Made by a program: the position numbers and the translations under genes
Assembly: GCA_902651635.1 (NCBI GenBank)
Contig: CACRSC010000003.1
Coordinates: forward strand, 410,361-474,360
DNA: 64,000 bases
Direction: 5' to 3'
Source of the DNA: Mastigamoeba balamuthi
Taxonomy: Eukaryota > Evosea > Mastigamoebida > Mastigamoebidae
The notes under the pieces: generated by a model
The model's input: the letters and a program-made list of their open reading frames with translations, nothing else
Database searches by the model: none
What the model was told of the DNA's origin: nothing
Shown: piece by piece, positions 56,175-64,000 of the stretch
Numbering within the stretch: the stretch's first letter is position 1
How the letters are laid out: each line of letters opens with the position of its first letter

Positions 56175-56760
56175 ATGTCGGCCCTCCACGGCTGCGCTGC
56201 TGCCCCCACCGACCCCGCCGCCGACGCACCCGTCCTGTACCACGCTGCAACCGCCACAGCCGCTCCGCGAGCCACGAAGCTGCTGTTGCTTCAAGACCGT
56301 GCGGCTCTTCCTCGTACTCGTTCTCTCTCTCTATGCCCTGCCCTGCCCTGCCCTCCCGCCGAGCACACTCACCCAGCAGCGGCGGTGGCAGCAGCGCAGC
56401 CCCCCGGGTCCGTTTTTTGGCCCCCGAATAACGACGACGCGCTCGCCCCTCACCGTGCACCACACACGCGCAGGGCTGTGGGCCGTCTGTGACGCGCTCA
56501 CGCCGGGGACGACCGCGACCGCGATCACGACTGCCTGCGCGCTCTCTGCGCTCCGCAGGTCGCTCCCGAGGCCCTGGGACCGCGACTGCGACACGAGGGC
56601 GCAGCAGCATCGATGTGGACTCACGAGGGCCCCCAGGCGATCCAAAGCATGCTAGCCGCGCACCTGCTGAGCCCCGAGGCCTCCATGCGCGTTCTCTGCG
56701 CGCTGGAGCGGGCCCTTGGCGTGGCGAAGCTGCCATGGAGGCAGGACCTGCACCACTCGT
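56175..56760 (+). pseudogene. Copy of the local two-exon gene, exon 1 intact
   Basis: Exon 1 (MSALHGCAAAPTDPAADAP to ATKLLLLQD, then GTGCGG) is intact. Exon 2 starts LWAVCDALTPG, but the frame is lost before the FFVHS block. The end reads SPEASMRVLCALERALGVAKLPW followed by a TGA at the equivalent of the C-terminal fragment at 4607-4995, so the middle of the gene seems deleted. Confidence 0.5.
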
Positions 56761-56963
56761 GAGCGTGGCTCATGGCATAAATGGGTGTTGGGCCGAAAAA
56801 TCAGGCGAGAAGAATCTCTCGGAGAGATTGACACGTAAGAACGATTCCTGCTTTGGGTGAGCGCACCCAAACGGACACAAGGTGGCGGGAGGATGGGCGC
56901 GATGCTGAATGACGGGATTGGTCACAGCGCGGACAGTGAATTTCGGGGATGGTAAAAAAAGGG

Positions 56964-57043
56964 GCGTCCGCAGGGATTCGAACCCTAGAAGCCCCCTCCG
57001 GGGGCTGCCACAACCCAACCCTCTACCCCTAGGCTACGGACGC
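56964..57043 (-). tRNA. tRNA-like sequence, type B
   Basis: 80 bases: perfect acceptor stem, D arm GCCTAGGGGTAGAGGG, variable-arm-like hairpin GCCCCCGGAGGGGGC and B box GGTTCGAATCC. A T7 run follows the 3' end. The anticodon stem is weak. Confidence 0.5.
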
Positions 57044-58284
57044 TTTTAACAAACTGGTAACTGGTTTGACACCGAGTCCCTCTGCCCCGACTGATCCCTC
57101 CCCCCTCCGCACGTGCCACCGTGTTTGATTGTTTTTGATTGCAACTACTTCCTACCACCTTATTTGCTCTCCACCGCGTCACCTGCCTCGGCCGCCGCCT
57201 CCGCCACCTCGTGGCGGCGATGAGCGATGACATGTGACGTGTTCGTCCAGACACTGGGCATTTCCGTGCCGCTGTGTCATCGGGAAAAGTGCTGCAACGT
57301 CCTCGGCGCGAGCAGTGGCCCCAAGAGCCCGACAGACTCTGCGCTGCGGCGCTGGCGCGCAAACCCCAGAACACTTTTTCCTTCGCCTAATCTCCAAATT
57401 CAATTCGAATCTCCCAGACCGCCGAAGCCACCGCCGCGCTCCCTGTTTGTACGAAGGTAGCAAGGCCCTCCTCGCGGGCAGAGGGCATGCCCAACCCGGT
57501 CCCCGGCCTTGCTGCCCTTGCGCTGCTCCGTTTGCTGCGGATATTGGCATCCGATCCAACAACAATCCAAGATCTCGTGTTTGTTCCGCGTTTGGCCACA
57601 GACGACTGTCGCCCTGGTTGCGCACAGGTGCACAGCACCACCTTTGCGCTGTTCCTGCAGCCTCTGTGCCCCAGTTTGCACTCGGCGATCTGCTTTGTTG
57701 GCGCTCTCACGAATCGCGGCAATTCGAAGCAATTCAATTCGAGTCTCGCAAGTGCGAGCGTCCCCATCCCCGTGGCCCACCACCCCGCACACGCGCAGCT
57801 GCAGGTGCATGCGTGACCGCGTGAATGTGCGCCCTGTGATGTGTCGTGACGTGGCCGGCAAGGACTTCTGTTGCTTCCATTACTTGTTGTCGGCTTTGCC
57901 CCAAAAACGCACAGAAGCGCACAGGAGCCCCCCACAACGGCTGCAGTGCACCAGAGCACGGTCCCCTGCCACGCCCTAGCACACCGAAAATCGGCCATAG
58001 GCGACAGAGGCTGGTCTGCGCAGCCATCACCTGGCCCGACCGCTGACGAGGTGCAAAAAAGAGTGGTAAGAGAACAACAAGATCGTCCCGCCTCCGCAGG
58101 GAAGAGAGCAACAGCAAGGAAGAATTCCAATCAGAAACACATTGAATCTGACGCAAATGAAAGCGCAAGCATGTGTACTCGCATAGCACTCGTTCTCGTT
58201 GAGCTGGAGCTCTCACGATCAACCAGCCCGCCCGATCGAAAGGACCAGAGTAATTGTTTTCAATAAATTATCGGACAAAAAAAG
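57044..58284. other. B-to-A segment of the array
   Basis: Close to identical to 61020-62247 (roughly 95% over long stretches by eye). Long open frames on both strands in the two young copies are not kept in the older copy at 54.4 kb, so coding is not supported. Confidence 0.55.
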
Positions 58285-58357
58285 AGGACCTCGCGGGGAT
58301 TTGAGCCTTTGACCTCTGTTGTCACAGTCTCCCCCTTTACTGGTAGGCCACGGGTCC
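58285..58357 (-). tRNA. tRNA-like sequence, type A (more degenerate)
   Basis: The ends pair (GGACC... with ...GGTCC), but the D and T arms have changed (GGCTCAAATCC kept, stem AAAGG/CCCCG). Confidence 0.4.
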
Positions 58358-58748
58358 TGAACACACTCCTCCTTCTTGTTTTTCCTCCTTTTCTACTGTC
58401 TTTGTCGTCTTGGCCCTTTGATATTTTCCTGATCCCCTCTTCCCTTCCCCTCCTCCCGCTCAGCAGCCCGAGCGTGTCTCGCATCCAACAATCTAGCGTC
58501 TGCTCTCTCCCCCATCCCTGCTGCCACCTCTCGGTGTATCTCTCGCCTGGGAATCCAAATCTTCCCCGATCTCTCGCCGCAGATATTTTTCTCCGCGGCG
58601 CCGCGGTATCTTATGCGTGTTTTCCCATCGGTCGTTGCGTCGTCCCCTCCTGTGCGCCCTGCTCTGCCATGTCATCGCCCGGAGCGTCACACCACCTCAC
58701 CACCCACCCGAAAAGCTCAAAGTGGTCTCTCTCTCGCGCTCCCCCTCG

Positions 58749-59370
58749 ATGTCGGCCCTCCGCGGCTGCGCTGCTGCCCCCCCACCGATCCCGCCGACGC
58801 ACCCGTCCTGTACCACGCCGCTGCCACCGCTGCACCGCCGTCCACGCAGCTGCTGCTGCTCAAGGACCATGCTGCGCTTTGTCTCGCTCTCGTGCTTTCG
58901 CCCTCTCTCTGCCCTGCCCTCCCACAGAGCACACGCACTCAGCAGCAGCGGCGGCAGCGCAGACCCCTCCCCCTCAGGGTCCGGTTTTTGGGTCCCTGAA
59001 TAACATCGGCGTCCCCCCCCCCTAATCGTGCGCCACACACGCGCAGGTCTGCGGGCTGTCTACAACTTGTTGTTCACACCGGGGACGACCACGACCGCGA
59101 TCACGACTGCCTGCGTGCTCACTGCGCTCCGCAGGGCGCTCCCGAGGCCCTGGAACTGCGACGACTGCGACAAAAAGGGCGCCGGGGAGCAGAGAGGGCA
59201 GTCAGCACAGGACGCCGTCGGGAGAGGAGAGGAGAGGAGAGGAGAGGTATGGAGGTCTGTGCAGCACGCTGTCGCAGCAGCAGCAGCAACAACAACAACA
59301 GAGGGAGGCGTATGAAGGAGGGGGACGAGGCGAGCGAGGAGGGCTATGAAGGCGTGAAGCACATGCACTG
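58749..59370 (+). pseudogene. Decayed copy of the local two-exon gene
   Basis: Exon 1 begins MSALRGCAAAP and then shifts frame at a C-run. Exon 2 starts LRAVYNLLFTPG. The copy keeps a C-terminal Gln/Glu-rich end that directly abuts the AGAGAACAACAAG flank of the next type A sequence, showing that the gene normally ends there. Confidence 0.5.
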
Positions 59371-59600
59371 CACACGGAGAGTGGAGCGAGTGGTAAGAGA
59401 ACAACAAGATCGTCCCGCCTCCTCGTAGGAAAGAGAGCAATTCCAATCAGAAACACATTGAATCTGACGTAAACGAAAGTGTAAGCATGCGTACTCGCGT
59501 ATAGCACTCGTTCTGTGGAGTTGGAGCTCTCGCGATCAACCAGCTCGCCCTATTGATAGTACCGGAGCAATACTTTCGGAAATTATAGGGCAAAAAAAAA

Positions 59601-59671
59601 GGGCCCGCGGGGATTTGAGCCCTTGACCTCTGTTGTGACAGTCTCCCCCTTTACTGTTAGGCTGCGGGTCC
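59601..59671 (-). tRNA. tRNA-like sequence, type A
   Basis: GGACCCGC pairs with GCGGGCCC with one bulge. B-box-like GGCTCAAATCC. A run of nine T follows the 3' end. Confidence 0.4.
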
Positions 59672-60051
59672 TGAACACACTCCTCCTTCTTGTTTTTCCT
59701 CCTTTTATGCTGCTTTTGTCGTCTCGGCCCTTTGATTTTTTCCTGGTCCCCTCTTCCCTTCCCCTCCTCCCGCTCAGCAGCCCGAGCGCGTCTCGCATCC
59801 AAAAACCTCGCGTCTGCTCTCTCCCCCATCCCTGCTGCCACATCTCGGTGTATCTCTCGCCTGGGAATCCAAATCTTCCCCGATCTCTCGCCGCACATAT
59901 TTTCCTCCGCGGCGGCGCGGTATCTCTTGCGTGTGTTTTCCCGCCGGTCGTTGCGTCGTCCCTGCTCTGCCACATCATCGACCAGAGCGTCACACCACCT
60001 CACCACACGTCCCAAAAGCCCAAAGGGGTCTCTCTCTCGCGCTCCCCCTCG

Positions 60052-60630
60052 ATGTCGGCCCTCCACGGCTGCGCTGCTGCCCCAGCCGTCCCCGCCGCCG
60101 ACGCACCCGTCCTGTACCACGCCGCTGCCGCCGCCGCCGCCGCCCCGCCAGCCACGAAGCTGCTGCTTCTCCAAGACCGTGCGGCTCTTCCTCTCTTCCT
60201 CTTGCTCTCTCTCTCTGCCCTGCCCTGCCCTCTGCAGCCCCCGCCCCCCCCGGTCCGTTTTCTGGCCCTAAATAACGACGACGTTCTCGCCCCTCATCGT
60301 GCGCCACACACGCGCAGGGCTGTGGGCTGTCTGCGACCTGCTCACGCCGGGGACGACCGCGACTGCGACCACGGCCACCTGCGCGCTCTCTGCGCTCCGC
60401 AGGTCGCTCCCGAGGCCCTGGGACTGCGACGACTGCGGCACAAGGGGCAGAGCAGCCTCGTAGTGGACTCGGGCTACCAGGAGCTCCGCGTACTAGCCGC
60501 ACACCCGCGGACTCCGAGGTCGCCGTCGTGGGCGTCCTGTGCGTGCTGGAGAGGCCCTCGGCGTGGCGATGCTGCCCTGGAGGCAGTACCTGTATCACGC
60601 GTGAATGTTCCCGTTGGCTGGTTGCTGCTG
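60052..60630 (+). pseudogene. Copy of the local two-exon gene, exon 1 intact
   Basis: Exon 1 (MSALHGCAAAPAVPAADAP to ATKLLLLQD|GTGCGG) and the intron are intact. Exon 2 opens LWAVCDLLTPG and reaches a stop shortly after RPWDCDD. The later part (GVLCVLERP) is still recognisable in another frame. Confidence 0.5.
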
Positions 60631-60939
60631 GCGGTCGCGAGGCCGTTCTGGGGCATGTTGCCTGTGAACCCCCGTTGCCGCAGGCGCCACCAACATTAGA
60701 GCTCTTGGAAAGGTCGCCAGCACGCGAAGCTGTCGGGGTACCCTCAGGTGGCGTGGTGGGTATTGGGTGGAAAATCAGGCGAGCAGAATCTATTGGAGAG
60801 AATTGATACAGAGGTGAGATTCCTGCTTTCGGGTGAGCACACCCAACTGGATGCAAGGTAGCAGCGGGGATGGGCGCGATGCTGAATGATGGGATTGGTC
60901 AAAGCGCGGACAGCGAATTCGGGGATGGTAAAAAAAGGG
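60631..60939. other. Spacer before type B copy
   Basis: No gene. It shares GAGCTCTTGGAAAGGTCGCC, GGGTGAGCACACCCAA and GATGGGATTGGTCA with the other spacers. Confidence 0.5.
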
Positions 60940-61019
60940 GCGTCCGCAGGGATTCGAACCCTAGAAGCCCCCTCCGGGGGCTGCCACAACCCAACCCTCT
61001 ACCCCTAGGCTACGGACGC
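60940..61019 (-). tRNA. tRNA-like sequence, type B
   Basis: Identical in sequence to the copy at 56964-57043, with the same T7 run at its 3' end. Confidence 0.5.
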
Positions 61020-62247
61020 TTTTAACAAACTGGTAACTGGTTTGACACCGAGTCCCTCTGCCCCGACTGATCCCTCCCCCCTCCGCACGCGCCGCCGTGT
61101 CTGATTGTTTTGATTGCTACTCCCTACCACTTTATTTGCTCTCCACCGCGCCATCCACCTTGGCCGACGCCCCCGCCGCCTCGTGGTGGCGATGACGTGT
61201 TCGTCCAGACACTGGGCATTTCCGTGCCGCTGTGTCATCGGGAAAAGTGCTGCAACGTCCTCGGCGCGAGCAGTGGCCCCAAGAGCCTGACAGACTCTGC
61301 ACTGCAGGCGCTGGCGCGCAAACCCCAGAACACTTTTTCCTTCGCCTAATCTCCAAATTCAATTCGAATCTCCCAGACCGCCGAAGCCGCCGCCGCGCTC
61401 ACTGTTTGTACGAAGGTAGCAAGGCCCTCTTCGCGGGCAGAGGGCATGCCCAACCCGGTCCCCGGCCTTGCTGCCCTCGCGCTGCTCCGTTTGCTGCGGA
61501 TATATTGGCATCCGATCCAACAACCATCCAAGATCTCGTGCTTGTTCCGCGTTTGCCCACAGACGACCATCGCCCCGATTGCGCACAGGTGCACAGCACA
61601 ACCTTTGTGCTGTTCCCGCAGCCTCTGTGCCCCAGTTTGCACTCGGCGATCTGCTTTGTTGGCGCTCTCACGAATCGCGGCAATTCGCAGCAATTCAATT
61701 CGAGTCTCGCAAGTGCGAGCGTCCCCATCCCCGTGGCCCACCACCCCGCGCACGCGCAGCTGCAGGTGCATGCGTGACCGCGTGAATGTGCGCCCTGTGA
61801 TGTGTCGTGACGTGGCCGGCAAGGACTTCTGTTGCTTCCATTACTTGTTGTCGGCTTTGCCCCAAAAACGCACAGAAGCGCACAGGAGCCCCCCACCGGC
61901 TACAGCGCACCAGAGCACGGTCCCCTGCCACGCCCTAGCACACCGAAAATCGGCCATAGGCGACAGAGGCTGGTCTGCGCAGCCATCACCTGGCCCGACC
62001 GCTGACGAGGTGCAAAAGAAAGAGTGGTAAGAGAACAACAAGATCGTCCCGCCTCCTCGCAGGGAAGAGAGCAACAGCAAGGAAGAATTCCAATCAGAAA
62101 CGCATTGAATCTGACATAACTGAAAGCGCAAGCATGCGTACTCGCATAGGACTCGTTCTCGTTGAGCTGGAGCTCTCACGATCAACCAGCCCGCCCGATC
62201 GGAGGACCAGAGTAATTGTTTTCGAAAAATTATCGGACAAAAAAAAG
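61020..62247. other. B-to-A segment of the array (young copy)
   Basis: Near-identical partner of 57044-58284; see that entry. No gene is supported. Confidence 0.55.
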
Positions 62248-62320
62248 AGGACCCCGCGGGGATTTGAGCCTTTGACCTCTGTTGTCACAGTCTCCCCCTT
62301 TACCGGTAGGCCACGGGTCC
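62248..62320 (-). tRNA. tRNA-like sequence, type A
   Basis: Near-identical to 58285-58357; one extra base in the 3' acceptor strand. Confidence 0.4.
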
Positions 62321-62711
62321 TGAACACACTCCTCCTTCTTGTTTTTCCTCCTTTTATGCTGTCTTTGTCGTCTTGGCCCTTTGATATTTTCCTGATCCCC
62401 TCTTCCCTTCCCCTCCTCCCGCTCAGCAGCCCGAGCGCGTCTCGCATCCAAAAACCTCGCGTCTGCTCTCTCCCCCATCCCTGCTACCACATCTCGGTGT
62501 ATCTCTCGCCTGGGAATCCAAATCTTCCCTGATCTCTCGCCGCAGATATTTTTCTCCGCGGCGCCGCGGTATCTTATGCGTGTTTTCCCGTCGGTCGTTG
62601 CGTCGTCCCCTCCTGTGCGCGTTGCTCTGCCATGTCATCGCCCAGAGCGTCACACCACCTCACCACCCACCCGAAAAGCCCAAAGGGGTCTCTCTCTCGC
62701 GCTCCCCCTCG

Positions 62712-63190
62712 ATGTCGGCCCTCCACGGCTGCACTGCTGCCCCCACCAACCCGGCTGCCGCTGCCGTTCTGTACCACGCCGCTGCTGCCGCTGCCGCCAC
62801 ACCGCCGTCCACGAAGCTGCTGCTGCTGCAATACCGTGCGGCTCTTCCTCTTACCCTCTCTGCTATGCTCTGCCCTGCCCTACCGCCGAGCACACGCACC
62901 AGCAGCAGCAGCGGCAGCGCAGCCCCCCCCCCCCGGTCCGTTTTGTGGCCCCGAATAACGACGACGCGCTCGCCCCTCACCGTGCACCACACACGTGCAG
63001 GGCTGTGGGCCGTCTGCGACTCGCTCATGCCGGGGAGGACCGCGACCATGACCACGGCCTGCGCGCTCTCTGCGCTTCACAGGTCGCTCCGAGGCCCTGG
63101 GACTGCGACGACCGCCACGCTGGGCGCAGCAGTCTTTTGGTGACTCGCGGGGCCACCAGGCGATCTGCAGCGTGCTGGCCGCACACTAAG
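62712..63190 (+). pseudogene. Copy of the local two-exon gene, exon 1 intact
   Basis: Exon 1 begins MSALHGCTAAPTNPA and runs to TKLLLLQYR before GTGCGG. Exon 2 opens LWAVCDSLMPG and loses frame near RSLRGPG. The QAICSVLA block follows in a different frame. Confidence 0.5.
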
Positions 63191-64000
63191 ACGGGGCATC
63201 CCGATGGCAGATGTACGACTGGTGAGGCGTCGTCACCCTCGCCTTGCCGGCGGCGGAGTTCGTCCAGAACGTGTGCGTCAAAAAAAGCCCCTGTGCAGGC
63301 ACGCGCCTCTCCTCTCTCGCAATCCTACGCGACGCGGGATAACGAGAACGCGTCCACCGCAGTGTGAATCGCATGGCACACCAGGAGAGACCGATGTGTG
63401 CAGCGTGAGAAAGCATGGAAACAGGATTCCACTTGCATTTTTGAAAACGTCCCCTGGAGCATCGTCCGTAACGGCAACGCAGGGCTGTCGCCTGGTGTTC
63501 GTGTGAGCCGTCGCACTGACCCAGCTGTACATATTCCGGGCGCGCCTCGGTTGCGTTTGCGGGCATCTCGTGACATAACATGCTTCCCCTACTCTCTCAT
63601 GGCTCTCCCGAACGTCAGTCGCTTCATGTTTCATGGTCCTGCGTGACTCAACGCGCTCGGGAAGCACGTTCCCGCCCCACTTCACCACTTCACGATGACT
63701 GCCGTACGAATCGATGGTGAGAGATGAACCGCTTGAATGTAAACGCAAAGGTCAATAGGAAAACTAGCCTGAGTTGGAGAGCAGTAAGGACCTGCCATAT
63801 GCTTTTGGTTGATACACTGTGTGTTGGGTCGAAATATCAGGCGAGCAAAATAGCTCGGAGAGATTGATACAGAGGTGCGATTCGCTCTTTCGGGTGAGCG
63901 CACCCAAGTGGATACAAGGTGGCAGGGGGATGGGCGCAACGCTGAATTATGAGATTGGTCACAGCGCAGACAGCGAATTTCGGGGACGCAAAAGAAGGGG
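63191..64000. other. Spacer at the right edge, leading into another type B copy
   Basis: No gene. The last bases (CGGGGACGCAAAAGAAGGGG) match the sequence immediately before the other type B tRNA-like copies, so the array continues beyond the window. Confidence 0.55.

Larger units (their letters stand above)
51760..64000. repeat. Tandem array of tRNA-like/gene repeat units, continuing past the window edge
   Basis: Type A tRNA-like sequences at 52468, 55754, 58285, 59601 and 62248 alternate with type B at 51821 (decayed), 54317, 56964 and 60940; all are on the minus strand. Between A and the next B lies a plus-strand copy of the gene seen at 3230-3897. Between B and the next A lies a 1.2-1.4 kb segment of unknown nature. 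The unit is about 2.6 kb, with one 1.3 kb unit (58.29-59.60) lacking the B part. The A/B segments at 57.0-58.3 and 60.9-62.3 are close to identical, so part of the array is young. The window ends just at the start of another type B flank. Confidence 0.85.

Noticed and set aside
57044-58284. Conserved protein gene in the B-to-A segment (frames of about 150 codons)
   Set aside because: The frames persist only between the two near-identical young copies and are not kept in the diverged copy at 54.4-55.7 kb.

Overview
This is a GC-rich, gene-dense stretch of nuclear DNA from a eukaryotic microbe. The basis is compact multi-exon genes with short introns (about 40-360 bases), eukaryote-only families (GATA zinc finger, two-box HMG protein, tetraspanin, NDR-type AGC kinase, PP2A methylesterase, N-terminal asparagine amidohydrolase, class I cyclic-nucleotide phosphodiesterases) and two Pol III-type tRNA-Gly genes. 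The gene set would suit an amoebozoan or similar free-living protist, but the sequence does not fix the species. Many 5' splice sites read GTGCG, GTACG or GTCCG, and at least eight introns appear to start with GC.

Layout. 1-3.2 kb: the 3' end of a gene for a basic chromatin-like tail, then AT-rich DNA with palindromes, a DDE transposase fragment and no clear gene. 3.2-5.0 kb: an inverted copy of a repeat family that carries a small two-exon gene and a tRNA-like sequence. 5.2-16.3 kb: secreted propeller-like protein (-), tRNA-Gly (+), HMG protein (-), tetraspanin (-), ERMARD-like protein (-), GATA factor (+), small multi-span membrane protein (-). 16.7-23.7 kb: NAD-dependent glutamate dehydrogenase (+) and a cysteine-rich type I membrane protein (+). 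23.9-35.0 kb, all minus: two-module arginine methyltransferase, PP2A methylesterase, ankyrin pseudokinase, ankyrin protein. 35.6-46.2 kb: SR-like RNA-binding protein (-), tRNA-Gly (-), NDR kinase (-), coiled-coil protein (+), CUE-domain protein (-), NTAN1 (+). 46.4-51.8 kb: two tandem membrane-anchored cyclic-nucleotide phosphodiesterases (+). 51.8-64.0 kb: a degenerate tandem array in which two kinds of tRNA-like sequence alternate with decayed copies of the 3.2 kb gene.

Several genes would act in signalling (phosphodiesterases, NDR kinase, pseudokinase, PP2A methylesterase) and several in chromatin or RNA work (GATA, HMG, SR-like). They look like an ordinary euchromatic neighbourhood rather than a functional cluster. 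The unusual parts are the tRNA-like/gene array, the splice-site usage, gene conversion between the phosphodiesterases, the reversed module order in the methyltransferase and the ankyrin pseudokinase architecture. No virus-like element, CRISPR array or bacterial operon was seen. Exon borders were chosen by eye to keep reading frames and family similarity, and most intron lengths were checked for frame consistency.
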